Source: Bacteroidales bacterium (GTDB lineage Bacteria; Bacteroidota; Bacteroidia; Bacteroidales; Marinilabiliaceae). From it: DNA of 64,000 bases. Shown here one piece after another: positions 26,645-35,696 of this stretch; the first letter of the stretch is position 1, and every line of letters begins with the position of its first letter. The position numbers and the translations under genes are program-made. Under the pieces are notes generated by a model. It had not been told where the DNA came from. It was given only the letters and a program-made list of their open reading frames with translations, and made no database searches. The DNA is taken from NCBI GenBank assembly GCA_024401335.1, contig JAKSLH010000009.1, positions 31,308-95,307 on the forward strand. Reading direction: 5' to 3'.

Positions 26645-27352
26645 TCAAAGCTTTTTCCGTTCTTTCCAATACTCAACGGCTATATCAGAATAGGAATAAT
26701 AGGATGTGGCTTCCGAAGGAAGAAAGTCGGTATGAAACAACATCTCTGTTGACTTCTCTTCCAAGACATCTGTTTCTCCACTACCACCCCATTCACAACC
26801 GGCATTGTAGGCCGTTGCTGCCAATACGACTTGTTGCTCTTCAGTCAATCCTTCTATATGGTAGTCATATTGGAATAGTTTAATGAATATCGCCAGATAG
26901 ACCGACTGCCAGAACCCGTCACTTAATCGCGACAGACGAGCCTTACGCGCATAGGATGTGTCATCAGTATCGAAAAAGGTCTCATAAGTTACTGCGAAGT
27001 CTGTCTGCATCCATCGCTTTTCTAGAGCCTCTGCAAACGACGGCTTCATCTGAAAACGACCTATCGAGAAGTTGAAGCCGGAACTACCAAGCGCCACATA
27101 TGAACCATAGACAACTGCTGTCTCTATATAGTCTTGGCAGGCGCCATAACGCACAAGTTCAGGAAACACGACGGCCTCAGCCATGTCACCATCAACGCCA
27201 TAGGCATCGAACACTGTCGTCCACCCCGCCCTCTGCCGCTCACAATAGGCAACGGCCGATGCCCATCCTTCAACATGATCTTCCTTAAACGAAATGGCGT
27301 CCCCTGCAACAAGAGGAGACGCCATCACTATATATGTCAAACAACGAATCAC
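26645..27352 (-). CDS. Lysozyme/transglycosylase-like exported protein
   Basis: A 235-residue product from a GTG at 27352 that overlaps the upstream stop as GTGA; an ATG nine codons later (MASPLVAGDA) is an alternative. The N-terminus looks like a short signal sequence. The body has features of the lysozyme-like fold of lytic transglycosylases: an acidic residue in VVFPELVRYG, then FSIGRFQMKPSFAEALE in the place of the usual GLMQ/P segment, and ATAYNAG, the family's AYN(A)G motif. I infer peptidoglycan cleavage; the family is too diverged to be sure. Coupling to a coiled-coil periplasmic protein gene suggests joint envelope work. Confidence 0.65.
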   Translation of the reverse strand: MIRCLTYIVMASPLVAGDAISFKEDHVEGWASAVAYCERQRAGWTTVFDAYGVDGDMAEAVVFPELVRYGACQDYIETAVVYGSYVALGSSGFNFSIGRFQMKPSFAEALEKRWMQTDFAVTYETFFDTDDTSYARKARLSRLSDGFWQSVYLAIFIKLFQYDYHIEGLTEEQQVVLAATAYNAGCEWGGSGETDVLEEKSTEMLFHTDFLPSEATSYYSYSDIAVEYWKERKKL

Positions 27353-29286
27353 AACTTATATGTGCACTTGCTGATTACCACAACATTAGGCTCCTTCTGT
27401 TCAATAGAGTACCACACCACAGCGTCGGCTGTCTTCTCTATACACATAGGAGTAACAACATCACCCTCTGGCAACATCAGACAACGACCCTTAGCGTTAA
27501 ATACTACATTACGCTTGCCATCTTTCGACGCAATTACCTCATCCTTCGGAGCCTTAGCTGCCATATACTTGCCTACCTTATAGCCTGCAGGCATCTTTTT
27601 CCAGTTGTTCTTTCCAACATACTGGTAAACAGATGTACCGTCGGTCTTAAAGAGACCAAGCGATTCATACACATTTGCACCAGTTACACCAACAACCTCT
27701 GGCCACGCAAAAGACTCGCCATCGGCTATCTTGACAGTCTCCGCTATTGCCATATCATACATAGGAGGATAACCAGAAGGGAACTCCTGATATGCCGACA
27801 TAAGGACGTTGCCTGCTTCAATCACCTGGTTGTATGGTTCACGCATTACAGCACATTCTGGCAACACTTCATCCTTGACTGCCTTGCGATTGAGAGCTAT
27901 CAGCTTAGGCATATTAGCCTTTATCTTGTCGAGATATTTCTGCAGATAACCAACCCAGCCTTGAGCAACACTCTCACGGCTCTTTGCTATCAAAGCCTCT
28001 GCCTCTGCAAAGAGAGCACTTGCGTCACCCTTACCTGAATAGATCTGCTTCTTCAAGGCTGCTATCTTCAAGTAATTTGCCTTAGCTGCATCCTGCATCT
28101 TAAATCGAGTATTATTGAACTCAACCAATAGACTCGTCATGTCGTCAATATACTTTTTCTCCTTCTCTTCGAAAGCACGCACATCAGCCATAGCGGCCTG
28201 ACGACGCTTATTCTCTTCAGCAACCTTCTGACCATACTTTGAAGATTCCTTCATGTCAATAGCTGCCATAGCAGCCTGCTGCATTTCTTCACCAATCTGC
28301 TTGTCGAGAGCTTCTGCGGTCTTCCTGTCTGCAGACGAGAGTGTCTTACGGAACTTCTCTACCTTCTTCATGAGAGCATCATTCTTCTTTTCCATCTCTC
28401 TCTCATCCTTAGCGTCAAAGGCAGAAACCATCTCTTCAATAGTCACACCACTATATTTCTTTAGCTCTGCTTCATGCTTACGCGCAACCTGTTCTGCCGC
28501 CTTCTGCATCTTCTTGGTTCTGTCTGCCATATACGCCTCTTCACCCATGCTGTTAATCGCCGCCCTGTTACGTTCAAGTTCCGCCATGACATCATCACTC
28601 ATCATGTTACTACCCATCTCGGCAGCTATCATCTTTGCACTTATCTTCTCGCGATCAGCATCTGTACCATTCTTGCCACAAAGGATATCCCACTCATTGT
28701 CTGTCAATCCGTAAATATCCTTGTACATCTTCTTTACACGCTCATCATGCTTCTTTCTGAACGCTTCCTGATCGGCCTCTGAACAAGTGTTCTGATTGTC
28801 AAGTTGTTCTGCACGCATCGTAACAGCCTTGATGGCACGATAAAAGGCTATCTGATCATCTTCCGTTGGATTCGCAAGCTTAGCAGGTGATGGCAAAGCA
28901 GGTAGAGCATTCAGAAGAGCTTCTGGCTGTGATGCTTTGCTTGGCTCTACAGGATCATCCCAGTTGAGCTTGCTTATGCGACTGCCCTTGACGATATCAC
29001 TACCCTGAACCACACCATTACCGTAGCTCATGCGTGATTCGATATATTCTTCATCAGTCTCATCTGTAGCCGTATATTCATACGACGAATCTTCTGTAGT
29101 CTGATACTGTTCCTCTTCTGTTTGATTCTGATTAACACCGACAGCTTTGTTGACCGCTTCACCTGCCTTATTAACAGCCTCTTCTGCCTTCTCCTTTAGT
29201 TTCTTGAGAAAAGCCTGTGCATCGGCTTCTTGAGGGATTAGAAGTAATGCGCCAAACAGCGCAGCAATCATATACTTTTTATTCAT
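27349..29286 (-). CDS. Large exported coiled-coil protein of unknown function
   Basis: A 645-residue protein with a signal peptide (to about residue 23, QEADAQA). An amphipathic Lys/Ala/Glu repeat follows (FLKKLKEKAEEAVNKAGEAV, 24-47), then an acidic linker and a long charged helical part (about 130-470) likely to form coiled coils. The C-terminal 110 residues look like a compact beta domain (YESLGLFKTDGTSVYQYVG, VVWYSIEQKEPNVVVI). No family is recognised. The gene is translationally coupled (GTGA) to a lysozyme-like protein gene, so a periplasmic scaffold or regulator for that enzyme is a reasonable inference. It is divergent from valS. Confidence 0.8.
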   Translation of the reverse strand: MNKKYMIAALFGALLLIPQEADAQAFLKKLKEKAEEAVNKAGEAVNKAVGVNQNQTEEEQYQTTEDSSYEYTATDETDEEYIESRMSYGNGVVQGSDIVKGSRISKLNWDDPVEPSKASQPEALLNALPALPSPAKLANPTEDDQIAFYRAIKAVTMRAEQLDNQNTCSEADQEAFRKKHDERVKKMYKDIYGLTDNEWDILCGKNGTDADREKISAKMIAAEMGSNMMSDDVMAELERNRAAINSMGEEAYMADRTKKMQKAAEQVARKHEAELKKYSGVTIEEMVSAFDAKDEREMEKKNDALMKKVEKFRKTLSSADRKTAEALDKQIGEEMQQAAMAAIDMKESSKYGQKVAEENKRRQAAMADVRAFEEKEKKYIDDMTSLLVEFNNTRFKMQDAAKANYLKIAALKKQIYSGKGDASALFAEAEALIAKSRESVAQGWVGYLQKYLDKIKANMPKLIALNRKAVKDEVLPECAVMREPYNQVIEAGNVLMSAYQEFPSGYPPMYDMAIAETVKIADGESFAWPEVVGVTGANVYESLGLFKTDGTSVYQYVGKNNWKKMPAGYKVGKYMAAKAPKDEVIASKDGKRNVVFNAKGRCLMLPEGDVVTPMCIEKTADAVVWYSIEQKEPNVVVISKCTYKL

Positions 29287-29446
29287 AGCTTAATTATTTG
29301 TTTGTTAGCGATGTAAATATATCGAATCCATGGGAAAATACAACACTTTTTATGTTAAAACGAATCATTTCACCATCAGAACAACTCGTTTTCAGTTTTT
29401 GCCGACATTAAAACCGTAATAGACCTACTAATGTGATTAACGTATA

Positions 29447-29477
29447 TTTTCTTTCCCAACAATTTTCATTATCTTTG
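29447..29477 (+). promoter_or_regulatory. Promoter of valS
   Basis: TATCTTTG (-7, 29470-29477) preceded by TTTT (-33, 29447-29450) at the canonical 19-bp spacing; transcription would begin near 29484, 46 bp before the start codon. Confidence 0.6.
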
Positions 29478-29529
29478 CGCACGTTTAAGAAGACTAGAAC
29501 AGACTAGTCCCGTAGTAACTTAATTATTT

Positions 29530-32172
29530 ATGGAACTCGCAACAAAGTACACCCCAGCCGAAATCGAAGAGCGCTGGTATCAGTATTGGATAGACCAGAA
29601 GCTTTTTGCCTCTAAACCAGATAACCGTCAACCTTATACCGTCGTCATTCCTCCACCAAACGTGACAGGAGTGCTCCACATGGGCCACATGCTCAACAAC
29701 ACCATTCAGGATATCCTTGTGCGTCGTGCGCGCATGATGGGAAAGAACGCATGCTGGGTGCCAGGTACTGACCACGCATCTATCGCTACTGAGGCTAAGG
29801 TTGTGAACCGTCTTGCTCAGCAGGGCATCAAGAAGACCGACCTCACACGCGACGAGTTCCTCAAGCATGCTTGGGACTGGACCAACGAACATGGCGGCAT
29901 CATCCTCAAGCAGCTTCGCAAGCTCGGTGCTTCGTGTGACTGGGACCGTACAGCGTTCACAATGGACGAGACACGTTCGGAGGCTGTCATCAAGGTATTC
30001 TGCGACCTCTTTGACAAGGGTCTTATCTATCGTGGTGTGCGCATGGTCAACTGGGACCCTAAGGCACTCACAGCACTCTCTGACGAGGAAGTAATCTACA
30101 AGGAGGAGCACAGCAAGCTCTTCTACCTCAAATATATGATTGCCGGTGAAGATGGCAAGCCAGACGGCAGCGGCAAGTATTGCATCGTTGCAACTACACG
30201 TCCTGAGACTATCATGGGCGACGCGGCAGTGTGCATCAACCCTGCTGACGAGAAGAACCAGTGGCTCAAGGGCAAGAAGGTTATCGTGCCACTCGTAAAC
30301 CGTGTCATTCCAATCATCGAAGACGAATATGTAGAGATAGGATTCGGTACCGGTTGCTTGAAGGTGACACCTGCTCACGACGTAGCCGACTATATGCTCG
30401 GTGAGAAATATAACTTGCCTATCATCGACATCTTCAACGATGACGCCACACTCAGCGAGGCTGCAGGTCTCTATGTTGGCCAGGATCGTTTTGATGTACG
30501 TAAGCAGATTGCCATTGACCTTGAGGCAGCAGGCCTTATGGAGAAGACTGAGGACTATGACAACAAGGTAGGCTGTTCAGAACGTACTGGTGTGGCCATC
30601 GAGCCAAAGCTCTCTATGCAGTGGTTCCTCAAGATGGAGCACCTTGCTAAGCCAGCTCTTGAGGCTGTGATGAACGACGACATCAAGTTCTACCCTGCAA
30701 AATACAAGAACACATACCGCTACTGGATGGAGAACATCAAAGACTGGTGTATCAGCCGTCAGCTCTGGTGGGGCCACCGCATTCCTGCATATTATCTGCC
30801 ACAGGGTGGATATGTAGTTGCTGAGACTGCAGAGAAGGCTCTCGAGCTTGCAAAGCAGAAGGACGCCAGCATCAAGATGGAAGACCTCCGTCAGGACAGC
30901 GACTGCCTCGACACATGGTTCTCATCATGGTTGTGGCCTATATCACTCTTTGACGGCATCAAAAATCCTAATAACGAGGAGATAAACTACTACTACCCTA
31001 CTTCTGACCTCGTAACAGGTCCAGACATCATCTTCTTCTGGGTAGCCCGCATGATCATGGCAGGTTACGAATACCAGGGCAAGATGCCATTTAAGAATGT
31101 ATATTTCACAGGTATCGTTCGTGACAAGATCGGCCGCAAGATGTCGAAGTCACTCGGCAACTCGCCTGATCCACTGGAGCTCATCGAGAAGTATGGCGCC
31201 GACGGTGTACGTATGGGTATGATGCTTTCTGCACCTGCAGGAAACGACATTCTCTTCGACGACTCACTCTGTGAGCAGGGACGTAACTTCAACAACAAGA
31301 TATGGAATGCATTCCGTCTCGTCAAGGGATGGGAAGTAGCCGACATAGAACAGCCAGAGGCTTCAAAGATAGCTGTCAAGTGGTTTGACGCACTCCTCCG
31401 CAAGACATCGGCAGAGGTAGCTGACCTCTTCACAAAGTATCGTTTGAGCGAAGCGCTTATGGCTGTGTACAAGCTTTTCTGGGACGAGTTCTCATCATGG
31501 TATCTCGAGCTCATCAAGCCAGCTTATCAGAAGCCTATTGACAAGGCAACATTCGACGCTACACTCGGCTTCTTCGATGAGTTGCTCAAGTTGCTCCACC
31601 CATTCATGCCATTCATCACTGAGGAGTTGTGGCAGCACATCTACGACCGCAAGGATGGCGAGAGCATCATGCTTGCACGAGTATCAGAGGCTACAGTAAG
31701 CGAGGAGGATGACAAGTTTATCGAAGCATTCAACGCAGCGAAGGAAGTCATCTCTGGTGTTCGTACGATACGCAACCAGAAGAACATTGCACAGAAGGAG
31801 ACACTTGTGCTCCAGGCACTTGCATCTAACCCATCTGAGGCATTCAACAGCTGTATCACAAAGATGGCCAACCTCTCGGCTATCGAAGTTGTCGCAGCAA
31901 AAGACGACACAGCCGCTACATTCATGGTAGGCACAGCGACATACAGTGTACCACTGGGCAACCTTGTAGATGCTGAGGCTGAAATACAGAAGCAGGAGGC
32001 AGAGCTCAAGCACCTTGAAGGCTTCCTCATGGGCATACAGAAGAAACTCTCTAACGAGAAGTTCGTTGCCAACGCTCCAGCAGCCGTCGTTGAGATGGAG
32101 AAGAAGAAGCAGGCAGATGCCGAAAGCAAGATTGCAGCTCTCAAAGAGAGCCTTGCAAAACTCAAGAAGTAA
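29530..32172 (+). CDS. valS: Valine--tRNA ligase
   Basis: An 880-residue class I aminoacyl-tRNA synthetase (EC 6.1.1.9) that charges tRNA-Val in the cytoplasm. The [14 protein letters not shown] motif contains the HIGH signature as HMGH (50-53), and KMSKS is at 537-541 ([14 protein letters not shown]). The editing domain lies between them ([23 protein letters not shown]), and the C-terminal coiled-coil arm (ILE/VAL type, ending [15 protein letters not shown]) is intact. Full length, with its own promoter and terminator, so probably monocistronic. Confidence 0.99.
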   Translation: MELATKYTPAEIEERWYQYWIDQKLFASKPDNRQPYTVVIPPPNVTGVLHMGHMLNNTIQDILVRRARMMGKNACWVPGTDHASIATEAKVVNRLAQQGIKKTDLTRDEFLKHAWDWTNEHGGIILKQLRKLGASCDWDRTAFTMDETRSEAVIKVFCDLFDKGLIYRGVRMVNWDPKALTALSDEEVIYKEEHSKLFYLKYMIAGEDGKPDGSGKYCIVATTRPETIMGDAAVCINPADEKNQWLKGKKVIVPLVNRVIPIIEDEYVEIGFGTGCLKVTPAHDVADYMLGEKYNLPIIDIFNDDATLSEAAGLYVGQDRFDVRKQIAIDLEAAGLMEKTEDYDNKVGCSERTGVAIEPKLSMQWFLKMEHLAKPALEAVMNDDIKFYPAKYKNTYRYWMENIKDWCISRQLWWGHRIPAYYLPQGGYVVAETAEKALELAKQKDASIKMEDLRQDSDCLDTWFSSWLWPISLFDGIKNPNNEEINYYYPTSDLVTGPDIIFFWVARMIMAGYEYQGKMPFKNVYFTGIVRDKIGRKMSKSLGNSPDPLELIEKYGADGVRMGMMLSAPAGNDILFDDSLCEQGRNFNNKIWNAFRLVKGWEVADIEQPEASKIAVKWFDALLRKTSAEVADLFTKYRLSEALMAVYKLFWDEFSSWYLELIKPAYQKPIDKATFDATLGFFDELLKLLHPFMPFITEELWQHIYDRKDGESIMLARVSEATVSEEDDKFIEAFNAAKEVISGVRTIRNQKNIAQKETLVLQALASNPSEAFNSCITKMANLSAIEVVAAKDDTAATFMVGTATYSVPLGNLVDAEAEIQKQEAELKHLEGFLMGIQKKLSNEKFVANAPAAVVEMEKKKQADAESKIAALKESLAKLKK

Positions 32173-32193
32173 CAGAGTATAATGCAATACGAC

Positions 32194-32229
32194 AAGGCTG
32201 TCGACCATTTTGGTAGGCAGCCTTTTTTA
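32194..32229 (+). terminator. Intrinsic terminator of valS
   Basis: AAGGCTG (32194-32200) pairs with CAGCCTT (32218-32224), with further pairing inside the loop, followed by TTTTTT, 22 bp after the stop. Confidence 0.75.
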
Positions 32230-32261
32230 GATAAAACAGACTCAACCCAAACCCAACCCAG

Positions 32262-33152
32262 ATGAAAACTAATTATCGCTGGCATATTCTAGGACTTCTT
32301 ACAGCATGCCTATGGGGCAGTACGTTTGTAGCAAGCAAAGTGCTGCTTAATGCCGGTCTGACACCAGCCGAAATAATGTGCCTACGCTTTATCATAGCAT
32401 GGGTACTCATGCTGCCGTTCTGCAATCAGCACATAAGGACTAACATGCGAGATGAGCTGCTGTTCGTTGTTCTAGGCATGAGTGGCGGATCACTCTATTT
32501 CCTAGCAGAGAACACGGCAGTAAAGATATCGAGCGCGACAAGTACCGTAGCTTTGCTAGTATGCACAACACCAATAGTCACCGCGTTGCTCAACCGCATT
32601 GTCTATCGTTCAGAGCATCTGTCATCACGCTTCCTCATCGGTTCGTTTGTAGCCCTGATAGGAGTTTCACTCGTTGTGATGAACGGCGTCTTTGTGCTCG
32701 ACGATGATCCGATGGTGATCATACTAAGTGTCGGAGCATCCGTCATGTGGGGTATATATAGCCTTGTCATCCGTCAGATGGAGGGGCGCTATTCATCGGC
32801 AGTCATCACACGCAAGGTGTTCTTCTGGGGTGTAATAACGATGCTCCCGATATGCCTCTACGACTACATGCAAGGAGAATCATCTCTAACAATAACAAAA
32901 ATAACAGAACCAACTGTGCTTATCACGCTGGTGTTTCTTGCCATCATCGCTTCACTCATCTGCTTCCTCGTATGGAACATAGTGATACGACGCATCGGCA
33001 TAGTAACAGCCGGTAACTACCTCTATTTCAACCCCGTCACATCACTCTTCGTGGCATATATAGTGCTTGATGAACGAATAACATCGCTAGCCATATTAGG
33101 ATGCATACTAACAATTGCCGGAGTTTTCCTATGTAATCGCAAAAACAAATGA
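32262..33152 (+). CDS. EamA/DMT family transporter
   Basis: A 296-residue inner-membrane protein with ten hydrophobic helices in two EamA repeats (about 8-140 and 150-292). Landmarks are LLTACLWGSTFVASKVLL in repeat one and ASVMWGIYSLVIRQ in repeat two, and the conserved Pro-containing end helix FNPVTSLFVAYIVLDE. DMT exporters move metabolites such as amino acids out of the cell; the substrate here is unknown. It starts about 90 bp after valS, beyond the valS terminator. Confidence 0.92.
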   Translation: MKTNYRWHILGLLTACLWGSTFVASKVLLNAGLTPAEIMCLRFIIAWVLMLPFCNQHIRTNMRDELLFVVLGMSGGSLYFLAENTAVKISSATSTVALLVCTTPIVTALLNRIVYRSEHLSSRFLIGSFVALIGVSLVVMNGVFVLDDDPMVIILSVGASVMWGIYSLVIRQMEGRYSSAVITRKVFFWGVITMLPICLYDYMQGESSLTITKITEPTVLITLVFLAIIASLICFLVWNIVIRRIGIVTAGNYLYFNPVTSLFVAYIVLDERITSLAILGCILTIAGVFLCNRKNK

Positions 33153-33167
33153 AACAAAAACCAGCAT

Positions 33168-33207
33168 AGTTCGTATACCATTCACATAAACCAATAAAAT
33201 ACGAACT
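33168..33207 (+). promoter_or_regulatory. Inverted repeat in the mscL leader
   Basis: A perfect 9-bp inverted repeat, AGTTCGTAT and ATACGAACT (33168-33176 and 33199-33207), with a 22-nt loop, ending 4 bp before the mscL start codon. No T-run follows, so it is not a terminator; in RNA it would hide the ribosome-binding region, or in DNA it could be an operator. Confidence 0.35.
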
Positions 33208-33211
33208 AACA

Positions 33212-33634
33212 ATGGGAATGCTCAAAGAATTTAAGGAATTTGCCATGCGTGGCAATGTTGTTGATATGGCTGTCGGTGTTGTAATCGGTGGCGCATTTGG
33301 TAAGATTGTATCTTCACTCGTAGCCGACGTAATCATGCCTCCTATCGGTCTTCTTCTCGGTGGTGTCAACTTCACAGACCTTAAATTCACTCTCAAAGAG
33401 GCTGTAGATGGTGCAGAAGCAGTAACACTCAACTACGGCAATTTCTTACAGGTAATTGTAGATTTCATCATCATTGCATTCGCAATATTCATGATGATCA
33501 AGGTCATCAACACACTCACTAATCTCCGCAAGAAGGAGGAAGAGGCAGCAGCTCCAGAGCCACCTGCAGCTCCAGAACCTTCAGCAGAAGAGAAGATACT
33601 CACAGAGATACGTGACCTTTTGAAGAACAAGTAA
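33212..33634 (+). CDS. mscL: Large-conductance mechanosensitive channel
   Basis: A 140-residue inner-membrane channel subunit (homopentamer) that opens under membrane tension and releases solutes during hypo-osmotic shock. The N-terminal helix [20 protein letters not shown] leads into TM1 ([20 protein letters not shown], about 22-42) with the pore-lining Gly/Ala pattern. TM2 is at about 80-105 ([17 protein letters not shown]), followed by the charged C-terminal helix. An Ala/Pro/Glu-rich linker precedes the terminal bundle ([15 protein letters not shown]). It is followed directly by a terminator. Confidence 0.98.
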   Translation: MGMLKEFKEFAMRGNVVDMAVGVVIGGAFGKIVSSLVADVIMPPIGLLLGGVNFTDLKFTLKEAVDGAEAVTLNYGNFLQVIVDFIIIAFAIFMMIKVINTLTNLRKKEEEAAAPEPPAAPEPSAEEKILTEIRDLLKNK

Positions 33635-33656
33635 ATCAGCTTTTTTCAATATGACG

Positions 33657-33697
33657 AAGGGCATCATACCAAGAGGCATGATGCCTTTCTTTTTTTA
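33657..33697 (+). terminator. Intrinsic terminator of mscL
   Basis: GGCATCAT (33660-33667) pairs with ATGATGCC (33678-33685), followed by TTTCTTTTTTT. Confidence 0.8.
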
Positions 33698-33718
33698 CGC
33701 AAGGCATATAAAAAAGAC

Positions 33719-33748
33719 AAGGGACCATATGTTGCCATATAGTCCCTT
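33719..33748 (-). terminator. Intrinsic terminator of the pheA-tyrA operon
   Basis: On the minus strand AAGGGAC and GTCCCTT (33742-33748 and 33719-33725) close a stem continued by ATAT pairs, followed by TGTCTTTTTT, 31 bp beyond the tyrA stop. Confidence 0.75.
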
Positions 33749-33779
33749 ATATATAAAGCGTCAAGCCTTACCTAAACAA

Positions 33780-34556
33780 TCATTTCTGTATGTTCTTGCG
33801 AAGCTCAGACAGATAATCCTTCATCTCCTGAGTATCCCTCTTCTCAACGATATTGCGAAGACGCTTCATCTGCTCCACGACCTGATCGATCTTGTCGGGA
33901 GTATATGGGCTGAAGAGTATCTCGGACAAGAGGTAGTCGTCTTCCGAAAGCACACCCTTAGCGGTCTCGTAATGCTTAGTAAAAGTAGTACCCGGAGCAT
34001 CAGGGAATCGCATACTGGCCGCGAAAGCCATAGAAGCCACGAAAGGTATCGAAAGCGAATAGGTCATCGTCTCGTCGTGTTCATCAAAGGTATATTCATG
34101 AAGATTGAGTCCGAGCGAAGCATAGAAGTCATTAAAGAACACCTTACCCATATCGTCGCCCTCGCTTATGACAATCGCATGGTTCTTTCTGAGTTCACGC
34201 AGATTGGCGAATGTCGGTCCAAACATAGGGTGAGTAGAGACATAAGGGTGACCAGACTTCTCATAGAACTCCTTAAGGCCATTCTTAACGGATGCGATAT
34301 CAGAAAGCATACATGAAGGCGAGAGATATGGAAGCACATCTTCGAAAGTCTTCAAAGTATATTTCAGAGTAACGGCATTAATCAGCAGTTCAGGATCGAA
34401 GTCCCTCACCTCATCAAGAGTAGTAAGGCGACGAGTGTTGAACACATACTGCAGACGACGCACGTCGACGTCATAGATAGCCACTTCATGAAGCAAGCAC
34501 ATAGAGTCGGCAAAGAACGACCCCATCTTGCCTGCACCGACGATACAGATTCTCAT
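33780..34556 (-). CDS. tyrA: Prephenate dehydrogenase (TyrA family)
   Basis: A 258-residue cytoplasmic enzyme that oxidatively decarboxylates prephenate to 4-hydroxyphenylpyruvate, the last committed step toward Tyr. The Rossmann NAD loop GAGKMGSFF is at 7-15. SDIASVKNGLKEFY and STHPMFGPT form the prephenate-binding segment with the conserved His, and the C-terminal helical dimerisation domain follows (SIPFVASMAFAASM). It lacks a fused chorismate mutase, which is instead joined to the DAHP synthase encoded one base upstream. Last gene of the aromatic operon. Confidence 0.95.
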   Translation of the reverse strand: MRICIVGAGKMGSFFADSMCLLHEVAIYDVDVRRLQYVFNTRRLTTLDEVRDFDPELLINAVTLKYTLKTFEDVLPYLSPSCMLSDIASVKNGLKEFYEKSGHPYVSTHPMFGPTFANLRELRKNHAIVISEGDDMGKVFFNDFYASLGLNLHEYTFDEHDETMTYSLSIPFVASMAFAASMRFPDAPGTTFTKHYETAKGVLSEDDYLLSEILFSPYTPDKIDQVVEQMKRLRNIVEKRDTQEMKDYLSELRKNIQK

Positions 34557-34557
34557 C

Positions 34558-35655
34558 TTACTGTTTCTTTGAAAGTTCCTTCATGATATTGTTCTGTGTA
34601 GCGATAGACTCCTCATGGATATCCTCGTACACCTTAACGACAAATTCAGGATTAAGTCCAGCCTTCTCAGCCTTTTCACGACGGTTGTTGAGCACTTCAT
34701 CGTAGCGGCGTTCCTGAAGGATAGTTATGCCATGTTCGAACTTGTAGCGACCTATAGCTTCAGAGATCTTCATACGCTTAGCGAGAGCGTCGAGAAGAGT
34801 ATAGTCGAGCTTATCGATCTCACCACGAAGCTCCTCGAGAGTCTGACTTGGTGTGCCGTCGAGAGCATGGCTACGTATCACGAGTCCATCGAGAATCATC
34901 TTAAGGTGAGCAGGAGTAACCTGCTGCTTAGCATCGCTCCATGCCTGTGCAGGGCACTCATGGCTCTCGATGATAAGACCGTCGAAATTGAGGTCCATAG
35001 CCTCCTGCGACATATCCTGAATAAGGTTGCAATCACCAGTGATATGTGATGGGTCGGTGATGATAGGCAATTCAGGGATACGACGGTGGAGCTCAATAGG
35101 AATCTGGAACATAGGGTGGTTGCGGTACTTAGTCTTCTCATAAGTAGAGAAACCGCGATGAATAGCACCCAGCTTCTTGATGCCAGCTCTATTGAGACGT
35201 TCGAAAGCTCCGATCCACAATTCAAGGTCAGGGTTTACTGGATTCTTGATAAGCACAGGGATGTTTGTGCCACGAAGAGCGTCGGCAATCTCCTGTACGG
35301 CAAATGGGTTGGCAGTAGTGCGGGCACCAATCCAGAGGAGGTCAACACCATATTTGATAGCCTCATGAACATGGTGAGCAGTAGCAACCTCAGTAGAGAC
35401 ATACATGCCAGTCTCCTTCTTTACGCGCTGCAACCATACGAGACCTTCAGAGCCCACTCCTTCGAAAGCACCTGGACGAGTACGAGGCTTCCAGATACCT
35501 GCACGGAAGATCTTAATACCATTTTCGGCAAGTCCACGAGCTGTATTCATCACCTGCTCTTCTGTTTCTGCAGAGCAAGGACCAGCTATGACGAGTGGAC
35601 GAGTATTTTCTAAACCAGGGAGCGTTATCGGCTCCAGTTCCAATTTTGATTCCAT
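34558..35655 (-). CDS. aroG: Bifunctional DAHP synthase / chorismate mutase
   Basis: A 365-residue fusion. Residues 1-260 are a type I (KDO8PS-like) 3-deoxy-7-phosphoheptulonate synthase, which starts the shikimate pathway from PEP and erythrose 4-phosphate: VIAGPCSAET, FRAGIWKPRTRPGAFEG, STEVATAHH, LWIGARTT, ITDPSHITG. Residues 270-365 are an AroQ-type chorismate mutase (LRGEIDKLDYTLLDALAKRM, RYDEVLNNRREKAE). The mutase part makes prephenate and is also the likely site of feedback control of the synthase. This fusion is typical of Bacteroidota. Second last gene of the operon, 1 bp before tyrA. Confidence 0.95.
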   Translation of the reverse strand: MESKLELEPITLPGLENTRPLVIAGPCSAETEEQVMNTARGLAENGIKIFRAGIWKPRTRPGAFEGVGSEGLVWLQRVKKETGMYVSTEVATAHHVHEAIKYGVDLLWIGARTTANPFAVQEIADALRGTNIPVLIKNPVNPDLELWIGAFERLNRAGIKKLGAIHRGFSTYEKTKYRNHPMFQIPIELHRRIPELPIITDPSHITGDCNLIQDMSQEAMDLNFDGLIIESHECPAQAWSDAKQQVTPAHLKMILDGLVIRSHALDGTPSQTLEELRGEIDKLDYTLLDALAKRMKISEAIGRYKFEHGITILQERRYDEVLNNRREKAEKAGLNPEFVVKVYEDIHEESIATQNNIMKELSKKQ

Positions 35656-35696
35656 TGTATATTGTTTTTTTATTATTCAGAAAAAATATGATTCGA

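Noticed and set aside
29524-30378. 284-codon minus-strand frame
   Set aside because: Antisense to the N-terminal half of valS, whose motifs are unmistakable.
33168-33207. Terminator after the EamA gene
   Set aside because: The inverted repeat is not followed by a T-run and abuts the mscL start, so termination there is unlikely.
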